64,000 nt of DNA. It comes from Bimastos eiseni. Its lineage: Eukaryota; Annelida; Clitellata; Crassiclitellata; Lumbricidae. Below the pieces are notes generated by a model. It saw only the letters and a list, made by a program, of their open reading frames with translations, had not been told where the DNA came from and ran no database searches. The translations under genes and the position numbers were made by a program. The DNA lies in NCBI GenBank assembly GCA_959347315.1, contig OY365806.1, forward strand, positions 26,351,515 to 26,415,514. The letters are read 5' to 3'. Positions 49,190 through 60,510 of the stretch are shown here, in pieces. Position 1 is the stretch's first letter. Each line of letters starts with the position of its first letter.

Positions 49190-49530
49190 CATCAATGCAT
49201 CCAGAACACCTTTGTTCGTGTAAGGCAGTGCGTCCAACTAGGAACATGATCCTCAATCCTACACCATAAACTGCATTGGTCTTCTGTTTAATTCAGAATA
49301 AAATTTAAATTGGCTTTTTAATCTACAAAGCCCTCATCACCAGTACATCTACCTATATATGCTTGCTCTACTAACTCCTCACATCCATCCTCGTTGCCTG
49401 TGATCATCAAGTACAGGTCTCTTAGATGAGCCACGATGCAGAACAGTTATGGACTCTTGCGCATTTCATGCCTCTGCTCCTAAGGAATGGAATCGACTCC
49501 TTCTCTCTCGGTCTGTGTCAGTCTGTCTGT
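49190..49530 (+). mobile_element. Decayed LINE ORF2 C-terminal part
   Basis: The plus strand reads LHWSSV-stop-FRIKFKLAF followed by remnants of the 'YKAL..P.YL.ELL' block, and then a SCAFHASAPKEWNRLL-like stretch that matches the '..AFSxxAPxxWNxLP' terminal block. Stops and shifts are frequent. Confidence 0.75.
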
Positions 49531-49667
49531 CTCTCTCTGTCTACTTTAAAAAGGTCACAAAAACTCAAAATTAATATTAGGCCTACGACTTACATTTTCT
49601 AAGAAAATCTCAAAAAAGATTCACAAAGGTTTTATTAATCGAATGTTACAATGCTGATTTCAACCAG

Positions 49668-50012
49668 TATTAGACAGAGACAGAGACAGACAGAGACAAA
49701 GACAGACAGACAGACAGAGAGAGACAGACAGACAGACAGAGAGAATGCACGCATGCATATATGCATACATACATACGTACGTACCCACGCACCCATGTAC
49801 GTACGTATGTACGTACGTGCGTACGTGCGTTCATGCATGCATACATACACATGCACATATACACATACATACATACATACATACATACATACATACATAC
49901 ATACATACATACATACATACATACATACATTCATACACACATGCATGCATGCGTGCACGCACGCACAGTCGCATACATAAACATACATACATACATACAT
50001 ACATACATGTAT
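49668..50012. repeat. (GACA)n and (ATAC)n microsatellite cluster
   Basis: GACAGA units at 49673-49744, then mixed CATG/GTAC words, then about 18 CATA/ATAC units at 49861-49932 and more at 49982-50010. Long Tyr/Thr/Cys-rich frames on both strands come from this repeat. Confidence 0.95.
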
Positions 50013-51259
50013 ACATAAATACCTACATGCATACAGTTCCATGATATGTACATACAAACTCTTGCAGACAGGCACACTGAAACACAGACACACTGAGTTC
50101 GTTGCAGACGCATAAGCTACACAATCATACAGCACACCATAGCGAGAGGCAGAGGCAGAGACACGCAGAGCTACAGCAGACGGAGGCAGAATGGTAAGTG
50201 GGAGACTCCGCGGTGAGGCGTTAAGTCTACAAGCGGCACAGTCACCTGTGGGCGACCGACAGATCACTCGGGGGGCATGTCAGGCCAACACCTGGATTCA
50301 GACTTCAATGGGGCACTTAACGAAGAGGCCTTAAACGACAATGCTCGATAAGTTTACCTAGGCGTCCTCGATAGCTGCACAGGTCACCGCATTCGAGCTT
50401 CAATCGGCCGTTTATTCAGAACACCTATATGCAAAGGTGGCCATCGAACAGGTCTTGCAAAATGACGAAATCAGAATGCATTAAGAGGGCGTGAGTCTTT
50501 CTCAATTAGAGTCAAGATTTAGCTAAGTGAGATCTATTATCTATTAAGCCAGTCAGTAGTCGATTCTTAATCCGAGGAAAGTCTTGCTTTCAACGAACAT
50601 CAGTGAAAGTCTCGAGTTTGAACATCGCGAAGAAGCGAGAATAGAGAGGTCGTGGGTTAAACCTTTTGGTAAGCCTATGAAACATTGGAGTCAGTAATTG
50701 AGTCGTTCAGAATTAAGATCTAAGAGTTGGGCTATCGAGAGTCAAATCTTGCAGGAGTTAGAGATGCGATTTGAACCGACCTGAGAGAAACGTTGAAGTA
50801 CAGCAGCTGACGCCAACATTGAGCCAATATTAGTGATGCCATTGTGAATGCTACACAATTGTTTTTCCTTTTATTAATTATCTGAAATCATGACGATGCG
50901 ATGATATAGCACCAGCAGTGGCAATATTACCAAAGCGAATAACATAACTGCTCAAAGCCTAGACGCTATACTCTGGATATATTGCAACTAATTTGGAGAT
51001 TATTTACTTTAGAAAGACTGCACGAATGTCTTACATTGAACTTTTATTTTAGTGGATAAACACAAGGACGATAAAAGCAAACGTGTGTTGTTAAAGCCAA
51101 CGAAATATGTAAATCATTTCTGACAACGATGAAAAGGTAAGATTCAAATTGAACTGTCTAAGTAAATATACAATATTGGTGCAGAATTTAAATTGTAGAA
51201 TAAAAATGCAGAATAACAGTTTAAGGAGAAGTCGTTGGCGAAGAGTGTATGTAGTTATG

Positions 51260-52496
51260 AGTGTAGGACATTTGCCCCCCCCCCTTTACATTTGTCCCCG
51301 TATATTTGCTCCTCCCCACTAGGATAATTGCCCTCAGTGTAGACCATAATCTCGCCCAAACTATATATGCGTACATATATACAAGGATATACATTAGGCG
51401 TGTTGAGGACAGAAGCATACAAAGGGAGACAGAGGCATAAATGGTTACAGAGGCGCAGACATATACTAAGCTGCAGGGGAACGGACATTTGCCCTCCAAG
51501 AAAGCCCCCCGGACAAAAGCTCCCCGGACAAAAGCCCCCGGACAAAAGCCCCCCCGGACAAAAGCCCCCGGACAAAAGCCCCCCGGACAAAAGCCCCCCG
51601 GACAAAAGCCCCCCGGACAAAAGCCCCCCCCGGACAAAAGCCCCCCGGACAAAAGCCCCCCCGGACAAAAGCCCCCGGACAAAAGCCCCCCGGACAAAAG
51701 CCCCCCGGACAAAAGCCCCCCGGACAAAAGCCCCCCCCCCGGACAAAAGCCCCCGGACAAAAGCCCCCGGACAAAAGCCTCCGATTTTGGTAGAACATTT
51801 GGCCCCCCGGGCAACTGCCCCCTAATGTGAAGTCTGAATGGATGATGACAAGTTATATATTTAACTGCCATTATGTAAAATCTATGAAAACAAGCAACTA
51901 ATTATCGTGTCGTACAGGAGACAAAGTGCGTAGAGTTGAATCTTTAATTATCTTGCTGGATGCTTAAATACTGCATACAGTCCGTGGCAGGCCTTAATAA
52001 GCGGTAAAGGTCAGCTATTGTAAGCAGCTACAGTCGGTTAGCAAATCATCAGTGACACGCTATAATCGTCTCCCGTTAATAAGAATGAGAGTGGGTGATA
52101 CCTCTATATACATGTAGATGATAATCTCAGAATATAAGCCGTGAAGATGTCAATGTCGCATAAAAACACTTAATATTTACAGCGGCCATTACTTATCACG
52201 TGGTATCAAATTGTCTTCTTCATTCGTCAACACACTTTGCAGGTATTGGAACCAAAGCAATATGTCAAGCCGCTAAAAATAAATATTTTACAGGTTTGAT
52301 AACACGTAGCCGACATGGACACATCCATGCACACATACATATTGTGCATTCAACCATGCATCATATGTACTCATATACAAGCAAGCGTATATAATTTGGG
52401 CGAGCTTATGGTCTACACTGGGGAGGGTAATTGTCCTAGTCGGGAGGGGCTGTTGTCCGAGGCGCAAATGTCCGGGGGGCAAATGTCCAACACTCA
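51260..52496. mobile_element. Foldback-type element with 112-bp inverted ends and internal minisatellite
   Basis: 51260-51371 and 52385-52496 are inverted repeats of each other (outer GTnGGACATTTGCCCCC, middle CTCCCnACTAGGAnAATT, inner GTGTAGACCATAAnCTCGCCC). The ends themselves contain diverged versions (CCCCGGACATTTG) of the unit that forms the internal minisatellite (CCCCGGACAAAAG). Between them are about 1.0 kb without coding capacity. A short related fragment (GTGTAGGACATTTGCCTCCC) lies at 35640. Confidence 0.75.
51511..51778. repeat. C-rich minisatellite, 18 copies of GGACAAAAG
   Basis: Eighteen GGACAAAAG cores separated by C-runs of mostly 4 to 6 residues, one of 10. The invariant core with a variable C-run means the unit length drifts through all three frames, giving Pro/Lys/Ser- and Gly/Phe-rich spurious proteins on the two strands. 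The minus strand has regular runs of G. Confidence 0.95.
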
Positions 52497-52679
52497 AGCT
52501 GCAGAGGTAGCGTGAGGCACCCGATAATTGGAAAATACACAGACGAGAACAAACACGTACATACACAGAGTTATCCACTTTTAACAGTCCTCTCGATAAC
52601 TTAGGCCTACAACTCCCTACAATACGCCCAATCCACATATCTTTCAGAACACTTAAGCATCCAGCCAATCCGTTCTACC

Positions 52680-53138
52680 TGATTAGCGTGGTGTCTCTGT
52701 CTTTCTTGACCCTCTCCCGGTCACTATACTTATCTCCGACGCAGCCATATTCCACACTGCACCACGCCTCTGGAACAATTTCCTATCTGAATTCCGCAAA
52801 CATTCCTTCATAACTTCCAATCACCCACCATTATCTGCCTCAAGCTTTTCTATCTATCACTCCTTGGACTTTCCACTCAAAACTGAAGTGTCATCTCTTC
52901 AAGAATTCATACACTGACTCGTCCGATCATCCGCCTACAAACTCTAGCTCAAATGACAAGCGTCTTAACCGCTACTATCCCCATCTAATCTCATGCCTTT
53001 GGCAACCTGACCAGGACCACCATTTGACTAACCTTTGTACAACCCCTCTTATAATCGACGCAGCGCTCGTGAATATGTTGGTGCATTGCGCTTGGCATTC
53101 GAATGGCGCTTTAGCTGCTCTGAGATTACGATTAGGCC
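52680..53138 (+). mobile_element. LINE 3' end with tail
   Basis: Near 52750-52790 it reads FHTAPRLWNNFLSEFR, the 'xxAPxLWNxLPxxxR' block at the end of LINE ORF2, then HSLDFPLKT and a stop. The following 200 bases are the family's 3' UTR, ending CTGAGATTACGATTA as in 16176-16220 and 19740-19912. Confidence 0.75.
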
Positions 53139-54444
53139 TATAAGGGCAGATGATTTGTTCGTTTGTTCATTTTCACATATTTTCATTCCTTCGCACATAG
53201 TAAACTATAAAGCTTCCATAAAGAGCCACATTTGGAGCACTTCGCATAATTTTTTTTTATTAAGTTTGGTAGCAGAACACAAACAGTAGACTTGCACGAG
53301 ATAAGCAGAGAAACAGACAAGAGAACAGAAACAAGGCAACGTCAGTTAAGATAAATTAAGACGGAATTGTTAAGATTTATAAGGCAAGATTAGGTTAGGC
53401 AAGGCAAGGCAAGTACAGTGCGTATATATTCGTTCAATGTTGTGAATGTCAAACTAGTACAGTGGCATAGGAAAATAATTTTGCACTTTGTGATACAAGC
53501 ATGAAATTTTCTACAGACGTATTATGTTGTATTGTTATGAGATCTGGATGTTCGGCTACGCGAAAAAATTATTTTTTTGAAAATGTTTGGAAAATAAAAA
53601 AAAATATTTTTATCAGAGTGAAAAAAATTTTTTCTCTAAAAGTCCAAGTTACGCCCTTTAAACGTGTAAATTTTAAACATTCAAACCGAGAATCAATTAA
53701 AAATCATGGTCACAAACTTTGAAATTGTTTAGTTTTTCCTTAAAAGTAGTTGTTAATAACAATGTTTCTTAGAATCAATGCTAAAGTTGAAATTGAAGGT
53801 ATGTATTCATATAAGACCTACTTATTTCTGCTTTCTCAGAAGTCCCCCTTCACAGAAAAACAAAACAGCACCTGGAAGTGAGAGTTTCCTTCAAGAACAT
53901 CCTTTTACATGATCCTACTTGCACTTGTAGAACACCAAATATAATCAGGTCGTGTATGCTTCCGACAGGCTTGTTCAGTTAGGCTCGCATGTGTTATCTT
54001 TAGCCTTTGTCCAATATCGTATGACTATAAAATACGACTCTGGACTTCATTTAAAGGATCTGCCCGAAGACCCCGCTTGATATATAATGTAATAGTACAT
54101 TTATATAGCGCCATTCAAGATACCTACTCAGAAGCCCTCTCTGAGCTGGCCTAAGTGATGTTAGATGTCATTTCAATGATATCATACAAATAAAATACAT
54201 AAGTTTGCAAAACAATGCACAGTAAGCTGAGTTACTCCAAATCTGCTACATTGCATTTTGTGGCAAACATTCTCTTCTGTGCTTTGTTGATTTCTGAGCC
54301 TGTGCTTGTGCGGTCATATATATGTATCACAAATCAATCAATGCAATGGAATAGATCAACTAGTACCGGTATTACAGATGGTGCACATGATACCTTTGAT
54401 AAACAAGGCAGTTGTCAGAACTGGATATGCCTACCTCCAGTCGC

Positions 54445-54720
54445 TTATGACAACTTGCTGTTTTCCTCTCTCCATATATGCTTCATCGAGCACTTATTCC
54501 AATTAAAGACGATCTGCCAGTGCTGTGACCATCTGAACATTGTTCTCATATCATCCCAAAGTATCTTCATCCCCAATTGCTCTGCATCGTTTGTACATGT
54601 ATCACTATATGTAAGTGTGGCTGGCTCATCTGTGCTAGGTAAGATAAAGCCAGGTACATCTTCTTCTGCGGTGAAAGTTTCCGTTGTAGAAGCAATATTT
54701 CTATGCAACTTCGCGGTGGA
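54445..54720 (-). mobile_element. Decayed LINE reverse transcriptase fragment
   Basis: The minus-strand frame reads TNDAEQLGMKILWDDMRTMF, then RWSQHWQIVFNWNKCSMKHI, which matches the RT block after the YADD site (LQxDLxxLxxWSxxWQMxFNxxKCKxMHIG). The catalytic FADD is lost, replaced by YSDTC. Confidence 0.75.
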
Positions 54721-55159
54721 AGACCCTTGTTCATGTACAACCTTTTGCGCATGCGCATTGTTAAAATGTCTGACTTCTATATAGCGTCGTGAGGACCCGC
54801 AAGGGTCAGAAGTGTCGTCAAAGGAAAAAATGCGATAAACCTTCTGCCGTAGCAGAAGTCACCGTCCTCTTAATAAATATTTCTTCACGCGTTGTGTGGA
54901 GGAGTCTTCTGCCGCAGAAGCACCTCGCATAATTAAATAGAGGCAAGGTATAAAGTGAGTAAAAGTGAACAAACGTGTAGAAATGGGTGTCGAACATCCA
55001 CATACTATTATATATGTATAAATGACATAAATGTATATACATTATATATAATTTCAATATTATGTCTAACAATATTATCCTGACGTTGAAAGATCCTTCG
55101 ACTGAGGCGAAACTACGGCGACTGCAGCTTAACAATCAGATTGACAATCAACCGATATA

Positions 55160-55260
55160 ATCAAGTGGGTCAGATGACTTGACATGACGTCGATTTTACT
55201 TGAAGGACCAGGATTCGACTCCCGTATGCAGGCAGAGTTCAAGGCAAACAAATTAGGCCA
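55160..55260 (+). mobile_element. Possible tRNA-derived SINE fragment
   Basis: A box-A-like TGGGTCAGATG (55167) is followed about 40 bases later by a good box B, GGATTCGACTCCC (55211-55223). No cloverleaf. Not the same family as the 4973 SINE, and only one copy is seen. Confidence 0.35.
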
Positions 55261-58200
55261 ACCGTGGCACAGCGTCTAAAACAAAGACACCAATATACAG
55301 ACATAGGGACAAACGGACAGATAGTAAGCAGAAACGGAGCATACAAGTAGATGTATTCTATTGGACAGATAAAGCGGCTGAGAAGGGCACACAGGTGGAC
55401 ACATAGAGGGAGAGATACAGAGACATATAAAGAAAGGATATTGAGAGAAATAGGCAGAGGTATAGATAGATGGATGAATAAAGAGAGGGAGAGGGAGAGA
55501 TAAAGAAAATGCTAAGAATGTCATAATGTTATTTCTTTGGCGTCAATCGAATTCTTGTTCATTGTCAATCGTGGATCTCATTTGTCAAAAGAAATTCTAC
55601 CATTCGCGCCTTTGTGCGAAATCTATTCACGGCTCGTATTTGCGAGCAAAATAATAACATGCTCTGAAAACTGCAAAACTAGTGCTGACAGACAGACATT
55701 GACAGGCAGATCGACAGGCAACCAGACAAACAGGCAAGCGGACAGAGAAACAAACAGACATACTGTCACAATGCACGCACCAACCTACGCTCCAACCTTT
55801 GACCGTGCAATGAAACGTGCATTTCACCCGCTTCTACCCTGCCCTCTTTCCCCATTGGTCATGTAGGCTTCACGCATCGTGACCACGACCCCATGAACAC
55901 AAGGCACGGCGTCAACATAAGCGTAAGAACGCCACGTACGTGTAGAACAGATCACCGTATTGAAACAGGTGTGCAGACACACAGAATTGCAAGAATCATT
56001 TCGTCTATATGTCTCTCATTCTGTCTCGGCGTTTCGTACTTAAACGAAAGTCACATATTATAGGGGTGCTTTGTGTGCTTCCCTATTCCTCTGTATGTCT
56101 CAGTCTGGTTCTATTTGTCTGCATTTCGTTAGCTATGCAAAGCAAAAATGCCGCTAGATGTCGCTTAATTGAAGCATGATAACAAATGAATATAAACACC
56201 TCTTTAATGTTCTGCCCTAGCACTTTAAGTGATGCATGCGCTTTAAGTGAAAGGAGAGCGCAACGGTTGAACGATGCAGCGTTGGCGCCTCTCTTTGGCG
56301 GCCCTTTTGGTCAGCCCCATTTGGGCGCCTGAATGTCTAATACCCGGACATGCGAACGCTAGGAATACACCCAATGTCAACATAAATGTCGTCTATTATT
56401 CTAGCCAATCAATTCTTATCACCATCATCTACTTACGGATCTATTCTAAACGATCCAGCTTCAAAGTGCTGTATTTTTTTTATGAACTTGGGCTTATACA
56501 ATCATAAAACTAAAATGCGTTGCAGCGCCGCGCCATAATGACCGTTGTTTGAAAGTCAGGTATTTCAATAAAAGCAATTGTCAATTACGTGTCATAAAGT
56601 CTACGTTTTCGGCCATGACGGTCAACAGATGTCGCTAGACATTTTATATTTCTGTCAGTGGTAAACGCGTCCAATAAGAATATTCACTATGAAGTTATGA
56701 CTAACCAGTCGCCAAATGTAGACTAACTACACATCTCTAATTTTATCAGTAGCCAGGTACAGTAGGCAGGTACTCGCTACTAGCTAGTTACTGGAATTAT
56801 GGCGAGTTCACTATACCGTTTCTATGTGGACGATTTAATTGAGAGGAAGGCTTATTGGAAGGTGCGGAAAGTTAGGGCGTAATTCATTAGCGGGAAGTTT
56901 AGTTTCAAAAGTGAGGATCCAATGAGAAGGAATAATAGGTATGGGGAACGTGTGTTTCAAACTATATTTTGTGCACTATTGAAATGTAAGATGAAGGTCT
57001 ATCTACAGATATATAGGAGACCGTCCGAATAATTGAGATTTGAGAAGAGACCTATCAGCAACAGCATAATGTTTGTGTAAAGGTGCCTTCAACAGTGGCT
57101 TGTATTGAGTAAATGTAGGCCCGTTTTCATTATCGGTAATACAATAGTCTGAACCTGTGAATGAGAAGAAGACGTGTATAGAAAGAGTACGGTAACACAC
57201 CGTTTAGAAAAAATCAGATGTAGATCTGGGTCTGCGCGATATGAACACTTGACAATGATGTATCGACTACTTCACGGAATGTTAGAAGGTTGTGGGTCAG
57301 ATGTTGAAAGGTTCTTCGGTCTCTGTCACCTCCAAACTATTTAATCGCATATATCAACGCCAGAAAGCGTTACAAACACAAACACAAAGGAACGAAATCG
57401 ACTGCATGTTGGAATATAATATATATACATATATATATAAATTATGACTATCCTCATTGTATAGTATCGTAGACCCCTATCACCCGAATAACTGGCATTG
57501 TATTCGTTGTAGAAGTACACTCTGGTGGTGTATATTGAGACCGAACATAGGCTATAGGCTACATGTACGCGCGTACGTATACGTACGTATATAATGTATA
57601 TATGTACATACATGTATGTGTGTGTGTACGTATGCCTTGTATGAAGATATACTAACTATTCTGCATTTTAGATATTTACTACAGAATAGATACTGGATAT
57701 GTGTCGATCAATTTGGCAGGGTTTGTGTATGTGTATGTCAGGGTGAGAGCAGAGAGGATAATTGGAGAGGATAGAGGGAGGAAAGAGAGGAAGAGAGAAT
57801 ATAATATATATATACATATATATATATATCGTACGACGCGCTCACTTCCATATAAGGCCCGTGACCGCTCTGCCTATAGGGGCCCGGAATTTCTGTCTAC
57901 CGGCCTGTTGAACATCACCGCTACATTTTACCAGCCCAAACCTTGATAAAACAGGTGTTACGATAATAGAAATATACAGGGTCGTTAAAGACAAACCAAT
58001 AACTTGAAACTCTGCCGCTGCCAATCCTAGATTTCGCCAGTCTCAATACCGGTCTTACCGGATTATGGAAAAGGGCAACCTTGGCAATCGTCTTTACTAC
58101 AGCATCGTAAAACAGTGATGACACCAAAAAAAACTAACGTCATTGTACCAATTCGAGGAGAGTGCTGTGATGTGATGCATAGACAATGTAAACGACCTTG

Positions 58201-58369
58201 GTGGTAGCAAGATGTTGTTAAACATCGCAGTTTAATTTTTTACAATTTAAGACATCTTTTAGAACAAACTGTGATTAGCATATATATATAAATAAATATA
58301 TATATATATGGGTTGTTTGACCGATTGGAACTTTATAATTATTCACGGTCGGAATTAATTATAATAAAG

Positions 58370-58600
58370 TCTTCTTCTTCAGGCTTGAATTAATCCCTCC
58401 CAGGGAATGGGTCAGCCACACGAATCTGCTTCAGTTGATTCTGTCACCAGTGTCTTCTTTCTTCAATATTAGAGGTTTCAAGTAATATTGTGTCGTTTCT
58501 ATCCTTCTTTTCTTATGTCGATCCCGACTGCAGCGTCCGGTGATCTCCTCTCATAATTATTTCAGCACAGTTTTCATCCTCTCTCCTCATCGGGTGACCC
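58370..58600 (-). mobile_element. Decayed LINE C-terminus
   Basis: The minus strand reads MRREDENCAEI, then GRCSRDRHKKRRIETT, and after further residues SRFVWLTHSLGG. This parallels 'MRREDxxxxxx...GRRSRGRPKKRWxDxI......RxADPLGG' at the end of LINE ORF2 proteins. Two frames are involved. Confidence 0.65.
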
Positions 58601-60137
58601 TATACGTGTACCATGATACCATCTCATTCTGGTCTCTCATACTTTGTCCGTAGTCCATAATATACATGTATGCCACACCTAGCGTCTTTCTTATGACTTC
58701 GCCCCTTTTTATTCTTTAGCGAGATTTCTGTTATCTTCCTCAGCCTTCTCGTTCCATTCTCTCCGTTGACCCGTCTTCTCTCATCTGCGTGCTGGTCTGT
58801 CTGGTTCGTGCATGTGCTGTCTGTCTGTCTGTTTGTCTGTCACATTGTCGGTATCTACTTGAGTCACACAGACTCGTCCACTAAATTAATTATCGATTAT
58901 TAGCGGGCAGATTGCATTCCTGCGCATGCGCCGTGAGATCAGAGGGCGTCACAGATGAACCGCCTGAGCAGCGTCTCCTCCGCCTTCAATGTGAGAATGC
59001 AGATGCACTGACGACTCTCTCTCTCTCTCTGCTTGTGTAGATCTACATGTATGCCTCTGTTTCTGTAACCGACTCACCTTTTCTATGTCTGTCTATGTCT
59101 ACCTGTCTCTGTTGATTTTCTAGTAACTTCCTTTGCTCACTTGTTCCCTCCCCAAACGTTTCTGTACGTCTGTCTCCTATTGTATACCTCTTTCGCTGTC
59201 CTTGTCTCTTTGTTCCCACTCTTTGTTTCAGCTTGTTTCAGCTCATAAATATATGCCACAATATGTTTTAAATATTTTCATTTATCTCTCAATGCCTCCA
59301 TCTGCACCATTGCCTGTCGTAAAAAATATATATAGACCTAGTATATGTATATGGTAAGAAATTATAAGTAAGGAGACATGCGGATGCTTTAAATTTAAGC
59401 TGCTGTGATTAAATGTCAGTAATATTACAATTAACAGGGATAAATAATGAACTTTTTAAATTGATTATAATATTTTGCATAAGGTGATTGCAGGCCCGGA
59501 AAATCGGCCGTGCCTCTGGGCATTTGCCTCCCGTGCTCCCTCTCGTGGTAATTAGGCCTCTCATCCTTTGGCTGCATGGCTGCTGATGTGAATCAAACAT
59601 TACCTTTCTGTTCTTCATGTAGCATCTTGACAACATGCGTATTACTTGCATTCGTCTTGCAGCTGAAAGGGTATACTATTACCACGCCTCCAGTATAATG
59701 TGCATTGCAAGTGACCGTCTAATACGTTATATTATGTGGTCTGGTATCGTCACGTAGTTTAGATTGTCTGTAGCCGTTTCAGTTGCAACAGTTGGGAATG
59801 TGTCGGGCAAGTCAGACTCTTAAGGGAATGTTTAAACAGACGACCAATTAGCATTTCAAATGACTTACCCGACGAACATTTAAGGCAAATTTTCTCGAAT
59901 TCTTTTCGCCAGCACGCGCCTCATGTTAATCTGAGACTCGAGATTTTGGGGGCGTTACTTGGGGTGTGGGGAGAGGAAATGCTAACTGCCAATGTCTTAC
60001 TACTCTGTTTCAAGGATAGTCTTAAAAAATTGTGGTCCTGAGGATGTTGATACTATTGATGCAATGATGCTAATATAGCAGGTTGTTACTTAGCTAATTG
60101 TTTTGCCAATGAAGATTTGTCAGCAAAAGACTATTCG

Positions 60138-60138
<1 letters not shown>

Positions 60139-60213
<75 letters not shown>
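60139..60213. repeat. (TA)n microsatellite, about 37 units
   Basis: Uninterrupted TA dinucleotides about 200 bases before the discoidin gene's first coding exon. Confidence 0.98.
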
Positions 60214-60217
<4 letters not shown>

Positions 60218-60407
60218 AAGTAATTGTATCTTATCCAAAAATAGGCCTATTGGGTCCCATGTTAGAATTTGATATATCATTAGCGACTTGCATATTTCAT
60301 AGTTGAATACTTAATTCTTCGGCACATTGATGTGTATTGATTGTAATGAAATGTCTGAATTAATAATTCATTATTTTCTGATAGACTGGTGGATTCATTT
60401 TCTGTAG

Positions 60408-60510
60408 ATGATGGTCGTCGGCTGTGTCTTGTGCCTGGTATTGTTTGTCCTTCGTCCTGCGTCGGTTGAGGCCAACGGCGTTCTTTCGCAGGCCATCACA
60501 GCTCTCAAGG
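60408..60510 (+). CDS. Discoidin-domain protein, exon 1 (signal peptide)
   Basis: ATG ATG start followed by a hydrophobic run (VVGCVLCLVLFVLRPASVEA), a textbook signal peptide with probable cleavage after VEA near residue 22. It ends at CAAGG|GTAGGC, phase 1. The exon is only 34 codons. The first Met follows CTGTAG, which could also be an acceptor, so a 5' UTR exon upstream is possible. Linked to 63259 because the phase-1 G plus AC gives GAC and opens the frame DCLHNGPL; an intervening exon, or one lost in the gap at 61301-61500, cannot be ruled out. Confidence 0.6.

Larger units (their letters stand above)
44850..60407. other. Repeat-rich spacer between the minus-strand gene and the discoidin gene
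   Basis: 15.5 kb with no supported gene. The first kilobase upstream of the minus-strand ATG should hold its 5' UTR and promoter, but no TATA box or initiator stands out. Elsewhere the DNA is AT-rich with LINE remnants, microsatellites and the elements listed separately. The frame at 54215-54784 (plus) is the antisense of an RT remnant. 55870-58100 contains only short AT-rich repeats. Confidence 0.5.

Noticed and set aside
49635..50267. 210-residue minus-strand frame rich in Tyr, Val and Cys
   Set aside because: Mostly translation of ATAC/GACA microsatellites.
51511..51778. Regularly spaced repeats that could be mistaken for a CRISPR array
   Set aside because: Spacers are only C-runs, the setting is an animal genome, and there are no cas genes; this is a minisatellite.
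51221..51871. Several long frames on both strands rich in Pro/Lys/Ser or Gly/Phe
   Set aside because: Artefacts of the C-rich minisatellite; unit length varies, so all frames are opened by composition alone.
54215..54784. 189-residue plus-strand frame with a hydrophobic start resembling a signal peptide
   Set aside because: Largely antisense to a recognisable LINE reverse-transcriptase fragment on the minus strand.
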